A program made the translations under genes and the position numbers. A DNA stretch of 23,194 nt from UBA668 sp052034175 (GTDB lineage: Bacteria > Actinomycetota > Acidimicrobiia > Acidimicrobiales > Ilumatobacteraceae), in contig JBPOIX010000092.1 of NCBI GenBank assembly GCA_052034175.1, positions 1 through 23,194 on the forward strand. The letters run 5' to 3'. The notes beneath the pieces are model-generated. The model ran no database searches. It had not been told where the DNA came from and was given only the letters and a program-made list of their open reading frames with translations. Shown piece after piece: positions 1 to 7,610 of the stretch. The stretch's first letter is position 1; each line of letters begins with the position of its first letter.

Positions 1-210
1 AACCTCACCGCCGTCACCCCGTCGGCCCCCGGCTTCCTCACCCTCTGGCCGTGCGACCAACCCAACCCGAACGCCAGCAGCCTCAACTACACCGCCGGCG
101 TGAACCGGGCCGTCCAGGTCCTCACCAAGCTCTCCCGCAGCGGCACCGTCTGCGTCAGCAGCAGCCAAGCCACCCACCTGATCATCGACGTCAACGGCAC
201 CACCGTGTGA
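1..210 (+). CDS. C-terminal fragment of a secreted/surface repeat-domain protein (5' end outside window)
   Basis: An open frame enters at base 1 and ends with TGA at 208-210, giving 69 residues. The pattern is a beta-rich Asn/Thr/Ser sequence: NLTAVTPSAPGFLTLWPCD, then SSLNYTAG, a Cys in a TVCVSSS strand, and HLIIDVNGTTV at the very end. I know this pattern as a repeated C-terminal domain in actinobacterial, especially acidimicrobial, exported proteins, where the final strand reads about 'hLvvDVnGyf'. The two Cys could form a disulfide. The role is unknown; attachment or structure at the surface is a guess. The gene converges on the ABC-F gene, with 15 bp between the stop codons. Confidence 0.7.
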   Translation, partial: NLTAVTPSAPGFLTLWPCDQPNPNASSLNYTAGVNRAVQVLTKLSRSGTVCVSSSQATHLIIDVNGTTV

Positions 211-225
211 GGCGACCCTGCTGGC

Positions 226-2049
226 TCAGAGCTCCAGGCCCAGCGCCTCGGCCTCGTCGGCAAGGGCCAGCCAGGCTTCCTCGGCGGCATCGACTGCGGA
301 CTGCGCGGTCGACAGCCGGTCGCCGATGGCCGCCATCTCGCGATGGTCCAGTGCGTTCTGCAGTTCCGCTACCAGCGCGTCGCGCTTCGCGGTGGCCGTG
401 GCAAGGTCGCGTTCGGCCACGCCCAACTGGCGGCGCACGGTGGATGGGCTGCGGGTGGATGCCGGCTTGGTGGGCGCCGGCCGGCTGATCACCGCCGGGG
501 CCGAAGGTGCCTTCGCCTGGCCGGCGGACGTGCCTGCCTGCTTGCCCGCCTGGGCCGGCACGCTGCCGGTGGCCTGGTGCGCCGCCAGCCACGCCGCCAC
601 GCCGCCGCGCACCCACTGGGCACTCCCGCGGCCGTCGAGCGCCAGCAGTTCGTCGGTGACCCTGTCGAGGAAGCTGCGGTCGTGGCTGACCGTGACGACG
701 ATGCCCGGCCAGTCGTCGAGGAAGTCCTCCAGCGCCCGCAAGGTGTCCAGGTCGAGGTCGTTCGTCGGTTCGTCGAGCAGCAGCACGTTCGGCTGCTCCG
801 TCAGCGTCAGCAGCAGCTGCAGCCGCCGCCGCTCCCCACCGCTGAGCGTGCCGATCGGCGCGAACTGCGCGTCGCCATCGAACCAGAACTTCTTCATCAG
901 GTTCACGTCCGCCACCGACGGCTCCACCTTGTCCCCGGCCACGGCCTCGCGCACCCGCAGGGTGAGGTCCAGCCCCTTACCCAGCTGGTCGTAGTAGCCG
1001 ATCTTGACGGTGGCGCCGAGCACGACCTCGCCAGTCGACGGGGTGAGGCGGCCGGCGACGAGGTCCAGCAGGGTGGACTTGCCGGCGCCGTTCGGGCCGA
1101 CGATGCCCACCCGGTCGCCCGGCTCGAAAGCCACGGTGACACCGACCCCGGCGCGGCCGAGCACGGGTGTGCCATCCGGCCAGGCGAACGACACGTCGCG
1201 CACCTCGATGCCCTTGGAGCCGAGCCGCTGCGAGCCCATCGAGAGCGCCAACGACCCTTCACGAGCGGCCGCCAGCGCCTTGCCCTGCACCAGCGCCGTG
1301 GCGGTGGCGATGCGGGCCTTGGGCTTCGCGGTGCGGGCCGGCGCGCCGCGGCGCAGCCAGGCGAGCTCCTTCACCGCCAGGTTCTTGCGGACCTGTTCGG
1401 CGATCTCCGCACGCTCTTCACGCTCGGCGCGCCCGGCCAGGTAGGCGGCATAGCCGGAGCCCGCATGCCTGCCGACCGGCATGTGCAGGTAGGCCGTGCC
1501 GCGGTCGATCTCCAACACCTTGGTGGTGACCCGGTCGAGCACATGGCGGTCGTGGGTGACGAGCACGAGGCCGCCGCGGTAGGCGGCCAGCCACTCCTCG
1601 AGGAACTTGATCGCGTCGAGGTCGAGGTGGTTCGTCGGCTCGTCGAGGATCAGTGCTTCGTACTCGCCACACAGCAGGCGGGCCAGCGCGGTCCGTTTCG
1701 CCTGGCCGCCGCTCAGTTCGTCGGTGCGGGCATCCACCAGCGCTGCCATGCCCAGCCGGTCGAGCATGGCCTCGCCCTCCCAGCCGCCGCCCACCGCATC
1801 GCGTACCGTGCCCTCGGGCAGCACCGGCTGCTGGGTGAGGAAGCCGACCCGCGCACCTCTCCCCCACCGCACCTCGCCGGCCTCCGGTGTGGCTTCCCGC
1901 CCGAGGAAACGCAGCAGGGTGCTCTTGCCACAGCCGTTGATGCCGACCACGCCGACGCGGTCGCCGTCGCTGAGGGTGAGCGACACCCCCTCGAACAGAG
2001 GGCGGTTGGGGCGGGAGGCCTTCAGGCCGGTGGCGTCGATGAGGATCAT
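226..2049 (-). CDS. ABC-F family ATPase (Uup/EttA-like ribosome-associated factor)
   Basis: This 607-residue cytoplasmic protein has two ABC ATPase domains and no membrane segment, which is the ABC-F layout. Domain 1 has Walker A GINGCGKST (36-44), signature LSGGQ (112-116) and Walker B LILDEPTNHLD (133-143). Domain 2 has Walker A GPNGAGKST (318-326), signature LSGGE (402-406) and Walker B LLLDEPTNDLD (423-433). The charged helical linker at about 203-265 is where ABC-F proteins contact P-site tRNA. A Pro/Ala-rich spacer (495-535) leads to a C-terminal coiled coil (537-600), which favours the Uup subgroup. Family members act on stalled ribosomes or on antibiotic-bound ribosomes; which role applies here cannot be told. 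Both catalytic Glu residues are present. The ATG at 2049 has no clear Shine-Dalgarno sequence. A tRNA-Tyr gene and a hairpin lie immediately upstream. Confidence 0.93.
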   Translation of the reverse strand: MILIDATGLKASRPNRPLFEGVSLTLSDGDRVGVVGINGCGKSTLLRFLGREATPEAGEVRWGRGARVGFLTQQPVLPEGTVRDAVGGGWEGEAMLDRLGMAALVDARTDELSGGQAKRTALARLLCGEYEALILDEPTNHLDLDAIKFLEEWLAAYRGGLVLVTHDRHVLDRVTTKVLEIDRGTAYLHMPVGRHAGSGYAAYLAGRAEREERAEIAEQVRKNLAVKELAWLRRGAPARTAKPKARIATATALVQGKALAAAREGSLALSMGSQRLGSKGIEVRDVSFAWPDGTPVLGRAGVGVTVAFEPGDRVGIVGPNGAGKSTLLDLVAGRLTPSTGEVVLGATVKIGYYDQLGKGLDLTLRVREAVAGDKVEPSVADVNLMKKFWFDGDAQFAPIGTLSGGERRRLQLLLTLTEQPNVLLLDEPTNDLDLDTLRALEDFLDDWPGIVVTVSHDRSFLDRVTDELLALDGRGSAQWVRGGVAAWLAAHQATGSVPAQAGKQAGTSAGQAKAPSAPAVISRPAPTKPASTRSPSTVRRQLGVAERDLATATAKRDALVAELQNALDHREMAAIGDRLSTAQSAVDAAEEAWLALADEAEALGLEL

Positions 2050-2079
2050 GGGAAGTTTTCAGTGTGGCGGCAAAACGGC

Positions 2080-2110
2080 GAATCGCCAGGCCCGACGGAC
2101 CTGGCGATTC
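2080..2110 (-). terminator. Intrinsic-terminator-like hairpin behind tRNA-Tyr
   Basis: A perfect 11-bp inverted repeat (gaatcgccagg / cctggcgattc) encloses a 9-nt loop. On the minus strand it begins 4 nt after the tRNA CCA end and is followed within a few bases by TTTT. That is terminator geometry for the tRNA transcript, or an attenuator between the tRNA and the ABC-F gene 30 bp further on. Confidence 0.65.
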
Positions 2111-2114
2111 GAGA

Positions 2115-2200
2115 TGGTGGGCCGGGCAGGATTCGAACCTACGAAGGACGACGCCGGTTGATTTACAGTCAACTCCCTTTGGCCACTCGGGCACCGACCC
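2115..2200 (-). tRNA. tRNA-Tyr (anticodon GTA), CCA encoded
   Basis: On the minus strand the acceptor 5' arm GGGTCGG (2200-2194) pairs with CCGGCCC (2125-2119) with one G-U pair. It is followed by discriminator A (2118) and an encoded CCA (2117-2115). The anticodon loop reads ACTGTAAAT between GTTG-type stem strands, giving GTA. The T arm GTAGG-TTCGAAT-CCTGC is intact. The long variable arm makes it a class II tRNA, as expected for bacterial tRNA-Tyr. It is transcribed divergently from the yajQ-family gene. Its promoter must lie in or beyond the 42-bp gap next to that gene. Confidence 0.97.
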
Positions 2201-2208
2201 ATCAGCGG

Positions 2209-2236
2209 TTGATGAGGTTAGCGCCCTCACTAGCCT
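2209..2236 (+). promoter_or_regulatory. Candidate promoter for the yajQ-family gene (leaderless)
   Basis: TTGATG (2209-2214) and TAGCCT (2231-2236) are separated by 16 bp. Only 6 bp separate the -10 element from the ATG at 2243, so transcription would start at or next to the start codon. No Shine-Dalgarno sequence is present, which agrees with a leaderless mRNA. The call rests on motif resemblance only. Confidence 0.45.
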
Positions 2237-2242
2237 GTTCGC

Positions 2243-2731
2243 ATGCCCAGTTTCGATGTCGTCTCCGAAGTCGATCGCCAGGAAGTGCGCAATGCCGTGG
2301 ATCAGGCGCAGCGCGAGATCGCCACCCGCTTCGATTTCAAGAACACGGACTCCTCGATCGAGCACAACGACCTTGTGCTCACCCTGCGCACCGTCAGCGA
2401 GGATCGCCTCAACGCGCTGAAGGTTGTGATCGAGGAGAAGCTCGTCAAGCGCGGCGTGTCGCTGAAGGGGCTGGACTACGGCAAGGTCGAGGAAGCAACC
2501 CACAACACCGTTCGCCAGGTGGTCACCATCAAGGTCGGCATCGGCAGCGACAAGGCCCGCGAGATCAACCGGATGATCAAGGAGAAGGGGCCCAAGGGCG
2601 TCAGCAGCCAGACCCAGGGGGACACCGTGCGCGTCACCGGGAAGAAGCGCGACGACCTGCAGGCCATCATCACCCTGCTGAAGGGTGCCGACCTCGGCAT
2701 CCCGCTGCAGTTCAACAACTTCCGCGACTGA
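2243..2731 (+). CDS. YajQ family nucleotide-binding protein (UPF0234)
   Basis: The product has 162 residues, the normal family length. The N-terminus MPSFDVVSEVDRQEVRNAVD, the segment RFDFKNTDSSIE near residue 30, and the C-terminus GIPLQFNNFRD are family hallmarks. The fold is two RNP-like alpha/beta domains in one soluble cytoplasmic protein. Family members bind nucleotides, and a Xanthomonas homologue was reported to bind cyclic di-GMP and act through a transcription factor. Whether this protein does so is unknown. It stands alone, divergent from tRNA-Tyr and convergent with the large membrane protein gene. The ATG at 2243 appears to be the first base or so of its mRNA. Confidence 0.92.
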   Translation: MPSFDVVSEVDRQEVRNAVDQAQREIATRFDFKNTDSSIEHNDLVLTLRTVSEDRLNALKVVIEEKLVKRGVSLKGLDYGKVEEATHNTVRQVVTIKVGIGSDKAREINRMIKEKGPKGVSSQTQGDTVRVTGKKRDDLQAIITLLKGADLGIPLQFNNFRD

Positions 2732-2739
2732 TCACCACC

Positions 2740-2757
2740 GCGCGGGCCACCCCGCGC
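2740..2757. terminator. GC hairpin between convergent genes
   Basis: A 7-bp perfect stem (gcgcggg / cccgcgc) with a CCAC loop sits in the 30-bp gap between the yajQ stop (2731) and the stop of the leftward gene (2762). There is no U tract on either strand, so it is at best an actinobacterial-type bidirectional hairpin terminator. Confidence 0.35.
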
Positions 2758-2761
2758 CGGC

Positions 2762-5530
2762 TCAGGCCGCAGGGGCGCAGCCGGTACCCACGGGGTCCGG
2801 CAGTGAACGTCCGAGCGCCACCGGCCATCCACCCACCGGGTCGATCACGCCACGCTCGTCGGCCATCGACACACTCCCGCCGAAGGCGGCGGCGCATGCC
2901 GCCACCATGTCCGAGATACCGGTCTGCGCCTCGGTCAGCTGCCGCATCTGCTCACTGCGCAGCGGAGCGGCACCGAGGCCGAGGACGGCAGACCCGTCCG
3001 AGGTGGCCACCGCGGCGCCGGGGTCGCAGGCGTTGATGGTGATCTGGATGCCACCGTTGGCGTCGACCGCACTGACCGTGGTGAGCGACTCCTGCGGGGC
3101 AGCCTGCGCCCACTGCTCGAAGGCCGAGCGCACCGTCGAGGTGTCGCCCAGGGTCGCCTGGAACATCGCGGCAACACAGCTCGATGACGTCGCCGTCGGC
3201 TCCAGCACCGTCACCGAGTCGCCTGCCCACGTGAGGGCCGTTCGCCAGGCCACGTCGTCGTCGAGACGGGCCGCGAGCACGTGATACCAGTAGAGCATCC
3301 CGCGAGCGTTGGCGGTGGTGGCTTCGGGCACCCCACTGACGAGGCGGCGCAGGTCCAACACTTGTGCGTCGGTGGGCGCAGCATTGGCGAGGTAGGGGCT
3401 GGCGGCGATCGATGCGCCACGGAAGAGCGGCCAGGCGGCCACGCCGAGACGGCCGGCGACCACCGAGCCGTACGGCGATGGTGAGCTGGGAATCGGGTAA
3501 GTGCCGTAGAGCCCGAACACCTGCCCGAGGATCGCTTCACGTTCGCTGTCGTCCACCAGCCGCACTGCGATCTCCAGCGCCGCGGCGTCGTACAGCGCCT
3601 GTGTGCCGGCCCGTGTGGCGGGCGCGGCGGCCGCAGCCCGCCTTCCCCAGCCGAACTCCTGATCGAGCAGCGCCAGCGCCAGCGCCCGATGCACCGCAAA
3701 GGTCCGCAGCTCCTGGGGCAACCCGTCGATGACATACACCGTCTCGCCGGCCGGGTCGTAGTACGCCGGGGCGGAGGGCATGGCCGCCAACCCGATGGCA
3801 CCCAGGTCCAGCTCCCCGCCGAGCAGCCCGAGCGAGCGCCATTCCGACGCCAGTGTGGTTGCCGCGGCGGAGCCGGCCTCCACGCCCAGCGTCGCCCGGG
3901 CAAGGCCCAACGCGAACTCGTCCGTCGGCTGTGTGCGCACATCGACCGCGTGATCGAACGAGACCCCGCTGGCAGCGGCCACCTCGTCGGCGAGCGGGGC
4001 CACGTCGTCGGCCCAGCGAACGTCGAGGACGTACTTCTTCACCGCGAACAGGCCGCCACCTACCATCGCCAGCAGGATCACGAGCGTCAGCACGCGCCGG
4101 AAGCCGTGACGCTTGCGCTTGCGCTTCACCGTCACCGAGGCCTGGGCGAAATCCGAATAGGAGCGGCGCTGCATGTGCCCCGCCGCTGCTGCAGAGGCCG
4201 ACGCCCGCGGCGCATAGACCTCGTGGTTCGACAGGGAAGGCCCGGCCGGCACCGCTGCGACCGCCGGGGTGGAGCCGGTCGTCCCGGCGACATCGGAGAC
4301 CGCGATCTGCGGCACCTCGACGGGGCCGGCGTCGTCGAGGTCCACATCGGGAAGGAAGGCCAGCCGGTTGAGCTCAGCCTCGACCTCGGACGACGGCCTG
4401 TGACGTGATGGCTCCTGCACCGCCGGCACCGGGCCGCTGCGGTGGGCGATGGCCGCCGACGTGACGTCGGTCTGGCCGGTGTGGTGCGCCGTCAGCGAGG
4501 CGATGGCCCGTTCCGCAGCCGACAGCTCGGTGAGCCCGGCCGCCGAGGCGGGTGGGGCCGCAGCGGGCGCCTGGGAGTGGAGTTCGCCCAGGGCGGGCGC
4601 GGCGACGACAGGCCCCTCGGCTGCCGGCTCGGACATCGCCGGCTCGGAGGTCGACGTCGGAGGGAGGACGGTTGGCGTGCCGGCAGCAGGCGTCGTGCGC
4701 ACGATCAGGTCCGCCAGGCCGTGGATCACCGGGTCCGGAGCGCGAGCGATCATGGCGTCGGCAGGACTCGCCGGGTCCAAGTCCGGGGTCATGGTGTCCG
4801 CGGTGGCCGGCGCAGCGGCCTCGACGCGCGCCTCTGCCTCGGCCGGCGGCTCGTTCTCGGTCCGCGACTCGGGCTCGGCGGGCGACACGTCGTCGGCGAC
4901 GCGCGGCACTTCGCCGGAGGTCAACGTTGCCAACAGGGACGGCAGCCGGGTGCGGACGGCCGGCACTGCGGCCACCGGTGTCGCCTCCGCGGGCGGCGAT
5001 TCGGCCGGTGCCACCTCGGAACCCGGACCGGCCGCCTCCCCACTGCGCTCTCGCAAGGAGGCCAGGCGCAGGGGAACCAGCCCCGGCGTCGGGTCCGCGG
5101 CCGGCTCGATCGACGGGCCGGCAGCGACGGGTGCTGCGTCGACGCGCGACGTGGCCTCGACCCCGGCGACCCCGGCGACCTCGGCGACCCGGGCAGCATC
5201 GGGGGCCCCGGCTGCCTCGGTGGCCCCGGCTGCCTCCTCCATCATCTGTTGGCGACGGCGATCCTGCTCGGCGAACAGGTCCTCGACGCGAACCGCAGCC
5301 ACCGGAGGCACGGGTTCTGCATCGGCCGCCGATGTCGGGTTGACCACGGAGTCCCAGGTCAGCTCCCTCAGGTGGGGTACCTGGGCGCCTGGCGAGAGCC
5401 CAGGGTCCCGGGCGAAGAGTGGGCTGTCCAGGCGAAGTCGCAGGTCATCGAGGCTCAGGCGAGGAGCGGCGACGGCACCGGGCTCGGTGCGTACCGCCCC
5501 GTCTGCTGCGTCCGGATCCTCATTCACCAC
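2762..5530 (-). CDS. Large single-pass membrane protein: disordered cytoplasmic region plus degenerate metallopeptidase-like outer domain
   Basis: I do not recognise a named family. From the GTG at 5530 the product is 922 residues. Residues 1-475 are Ala/Pro/Glu/Val-rich, low complexity and probably disordered, with short internal repeats. A KRKRKRHGFRR patch precedes one membrane helix (about 478-497, VLTLVILLAMVGGGLFAV), so the N-terminus should be inside. The roughly 420-residue C-terminal part contains YYDPAGETVYVIDG, then VHRALALALLDQEF (His614). This resembles the VHELTHALQDQHF zinc motif of actinobacterial hypothetical metallopeptidases, but without the HExxH residues. The start is uncertain: the frame stays open to 5854, but that would overlap acs by 260 bp and the extra residues are acs-antiphase noise. 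A GTG at 5527 is equally possible, and no clear ribosome site is seen. The gene lies 64 bp downstream of acs. Confidence 0.75.
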   Translation of the reverse strand: MVNEDPDAADGAVRTEPGAVAAPRLSLDDLRLRLDSPLFARDPGLSPGAQVPHLRELTWDSVVNPTSAADAEPVPPVAAVRVEDLFAEQDRRRQQMMEEAAGATEAAGAPDAARVAEVAGVAGVEATSRVDAAPVAAGPSIEPAADPTPGLVPLRLASLRERSGEAAGPGSEVAPAESPPAEATPVAAVPAVRTRLPSLLATLTSGEVPRVADDVSPAEPESRTENEPPAEAEARVEAAAPATADTMTPDLDPASPADAMIARAPDPVIHGLADLIVRTTPAAGTPTVLPPTSTSEPAMSEPAAEGPVVAAPALGELHSQAPAAAPPASAAGLTELSAAERAIASLTAHHTGQTDVTSAAIAHRSGPVPAVQEPSRHRPSSEVEAELNRLAFLPDVDLDDAGPVEVPQIAVSDVAGTTGSTPAVAAVPAGPSLSNHEVYAPRASASAAAAGHMQRRSYSDFAQASVTVKRKRKRHGFRRVLTLVILLAMVGGGLFAVKKYVLDVRWADDVAPLADEVAAASGVSFDHAVDVRTQPTDEFALGLARATLGVEAGSAAATTLASEWRSLGLLGGELDLGAIGLAAMPSAPAYYDPAGETVYVIDGLPQELRTFAVHRALALALLDQEFGWGRRAAAAAPATRAGTQALYDAAALEIAVRLVDDSEREAILGQVFGLYGTYPIPSSPSPYGSVVAGRLGVAAWPLFRGASIAASPYLANAAPTDAQVLDLRRLVSGVPEATTANARGMLYWYHVLAARLDDDVAWRTALTWAGDSVTVLEPTATSSSCVAAMFQATLGDTSTVRSAFEQWAQAAPQESLTTVSAVDANGGIQITINACDPGAAVATSDGSAVLGLGAAPLRSEQMRQLTEAQTGISDMVAACAAAFGGSVSMADERGVIDPVGGWPVALGRSLPDPVGTGCAPAA

Positions 5531-5594
5531 GCTCGGAGTATCGGCCGCGCCGACGAAATCTTGAGCTTCGGCCGCCGCAGAGCAGAGAACTGCG

Positions 5595-7544
5595 TCAGTC
5601 CTCCGAGGGCGTTTCGGTGGCCCGGCGCTGCAATTCGTTGACCACGCTGGCGTCGGCGAGGGTGGTGGTGTCGCCCAGGTTGCGACCCTCCGCCACATCG
5701 CGCAGCAGGCGGCGCATGATCTTGCCACTGCGGGTCTTCGGCAGGTCCGGGGTGAAGTAGATGCTCTTCGGCTTGGCGATCGCCCCGATCTCGTGCGCCA
5801 CGTGCGACCGCAGATCGTCGATGGTGGCATCGAGCCCGCTGCGCAGGGTGACATAGGCGATGATCGCCTGCCCGGTGGTGTCGTCGTTGGCGCCGACCAC
5901 GGCGGCCTCGGCCACCGACGGATGGCTGACGAGGGCGGATTCCACCTCGGCCGTACTGATCCGGTGGCCGGACACGTTCATCACGTCGTCCACCCGGCCG
6001 AGCAGCCACAGGTAGCCGTCGTCGTCCAGCTTGCAGCCGTCGCCGGCGAAGTAACGGCCGTCGTAGCGGCTCCAGTAGGTGTCGTGGTAGCGCTTCGGGT
6101 CGCCCCAGATGCCGCGCAGCATGCCCGGCCACGGCCTGGTGAGCGTGAGGTAGCCGCCGCCGTGCAACACGGGCAGACCCTCGTCGTCCACCACTTCGGC
6201 ACCCACGCCGGGCAGGGGGAACGTCGCCGAGCCGGGCTTGGTGGTGGTGCACCCGGGCAGGGGGCTGATCATGATGCCCCCGGTCTCGGTCTGCCACCAG
6301 GTGTCCACCACCGGGCAGCGGCCGCCGCCGATGTGCTCGTGGTACCACATCCAGGCCTCGGGGTTGATCGGCTCGCCCACCGAGCCGAGCACGCGCAGCG
6401 ACGACAGGTCGTGCTTGGCGGGCTCCTCCGAACCCCACTTCATGAAGGTGCGGATGGCGGTCGGTGCGGTGTAGAACTTGGTGACGCCGTACTTCTCGAT
6501 GATCGCCCAGAAGCGGTCGTTGCCCGGGTAGTTGGGCACTCCCTCGTACATCACCTGGGTGGCACCGTTGGCCAACGGGCCGTAGACGATGTAGCTGTGG
6601 CCGGTGATCCAGCCGACGTCGGCCGTGCACCAGTACACGTCGTCGGGTTGCAGGTCGAAGACGTACTTGTGGGTGAAGGCCACCTGGGTGAGGTACCCAC
6701 CGGAGGTGTGCATGATGCCCTTCGGCTTGCCGGTGGTGCCGCTGGTGTACAGCAGGAACAGCAGCTGCTCGCTGTCCATCGGCTCCGCCGGGCACACCGG
6801 GTCGGCGGCGGCGAGCAGGTCGCCGTACCAGTGGTCGCGCCCTTCCACCATGGTGACCTCGTTGCCCCCGCGACGCACCACCACCACATGCTCGATGGTC
6901 GGCGTCTGCTCCAGTGCTTCGTCCGCGGCCGGCTTCAGGGGGAAGACCTCGCCGCGCCGGTAGCCGCCGTCGGCCGTGATCAACACCTTGGCCTCGGCGT
7001 CGTTGATGCGGTCCACCAGGCTGTGTGCGCTGAAACCGCCGAACACCACACTGTGTGCCGCGCCGATGCGGGCGCACGCGAGCATGGCCACCGCGGCCTC
7101 GGGGATCATCGGCAGGTAGATGTTCACCCGGTCGCCCTTTTGCACACCGAGCCCTTTGAGCGCGTTGGCGAACAGCTGCACTTCGGCCAGCAGCCCGGCA
7201 TAGGTGATGATGCGCTCGTCGCCCGGCTCGCCCTCCCAGTGGATGGCCACCTTGCCGCCGTTGCCGGCGGCGACATGGCGATCGAGACAGTTCTCGCTGA
7301 CGTTCAGCTGCCCGCCGACGAACCACTTGCTGTACGGCAGCTCCCACTCGCAGATGGTGTGCCAGTCCTGCTGCCAGTCGATCAGATCGGCGGCCTGGCG
7401 AGCCCAGAAGCCTTGATAGTCCCGGTTCGCTTCGTCGTACAGGCTGGTGTCGGCCACCAGCGCGTCGCGCTTGAACGCCGCGGACGGCGGAAAGGTGCGC
7501 TGTTCGTCGAGCAGCGCGTCGATGGTGTCGTGTTCATCAGCCAT
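5595..7544 (-). CDS. acs: Acetyl-CoA synthetase (AMP-forming)
   Basis: This cytoplasmic enzyme activates acetate to acetyl-CoA through acetyl-AMP. The product is 649 residues, matching the usual length of about 650. Visible landmarks are the adenylate-forming motif YTSGTTGKPKG (266-276), TWWQTETGG (415-423), the hinge region GRVDDVMNVSGHR (516-528), and PKTRSGKIMRR near the end. In the last, Lys608 is the catalytic lysine that protein acetyltransferases (Pat/AcuA type) modify in related enzymes. The ATG at 7544 is chosen because GGGGGT lies at ribosome-site distance upstream and the length then fits; an upstream TTG (7592) would add 16 unconserved residues. It follows kup by 66 bp, which hold a small palindrome. 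Confidence 0.97.
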   Translation of the reverse strand: MADEHDTIDALLDEQRTFPPSAAFKRDALVADTSLYDEANRDYQGFWARQAADLIDWQQDWHTICEWELPYSKWFVGGQLNVSENCLDRHVAAGNGGKVAIHWEGEPGDERIITYAGLLAEVQLFANALKGLGVQKGDRVNIYLPMIPEAAVAMLACARIGAAHSVVFGGFSAHSLVDRINDAEAKVLITADGGYRRGEVFPLKPAADEALEQTPTIEHVVVVRRGGNEVTMVEGRDHWYGDLLAAADPVCPAEPMDSEQLLFLLYTSGTTGKPKGIMHTSGGYLTQVAFTHKYVFDLQPDDVYWCTADVGWITGHSYIVYGPLANGATQVMYEGVPNYPGNDRFWAIIEKYGVTKFYTAPTAIRTFMKWGSEEPAKHDLSSLRVLGSVGEPINPEAWMWYHEHIGGGRCPVVDTWWQTETGGIMISPLPGCTTTKPGSATFPLPGVGAEVVDDEGLPVLHGGGYLTLTRPWPGMLRGIWGDPKRYHDTYWSRYDGRYFAGDGCKLDDDGYLWLLGRVDDVMNVSGHRISTAEVESALVSHPSVAEAAVVGANDDTTGQAIIAYVTLRSGLDATIDDLRSHVAHEIGAIAKPKSIYFTPDLPKTRSGKIMRRLLRDVAEGRNLGDTTTLADASVVNELQRRATETPSED

Positions 7545-7586
7545 GTCGAATACCCCCAGAAGCTCGGAGGTTAGCGCGGCCGGTGA

Positions 7587-7602
7587 CGGCAACGCATTGC
7601 CG
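7587..7602. promoter_or_regulatory. Palindrome between kup and acs
   Basis: A perfect 6-bp inverted repeat (cggcaa / ttgccg) around a 4-nt centre lies 8 bp past the kup stop and 42 bp before the acs ATG. It could be a short hairpin behind kup or an operator for acs. There is no U tract, and no matching regulator can be named from the sequence. Confidence 0.3.
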
Positions 7603-7610
7603 CACCCGTG

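Noticed and set aside
343..3036. Very long plus-strand open frame (897 codons) and similar long frames opposite the ABC-F, acs, kup and nuo genes
   Set aside because: These are antisense frames kept open by high GC. Their residues are Arg/Gly/His-rich without domains, while the opposite strand encodes clear families.
5160..5238. Short tandem GC repeats (15-bp unit repeated at 5204 and 5222, and gac-rich runs)
   Set aside because: They are explained as low-complexity Ala/Glu/Gly coding sequence in the disordered region; too short for a CRISPR or a functional repeat array.
5531..5854. N-terminal extension of the large membrane protein to an ATG at 5854
   Set aside because: It overlaps 260 bp of acs and the added residues are Arg/Pro/Ser-rich antiphase noise; the sequence character changes just before the GTG at 5530.
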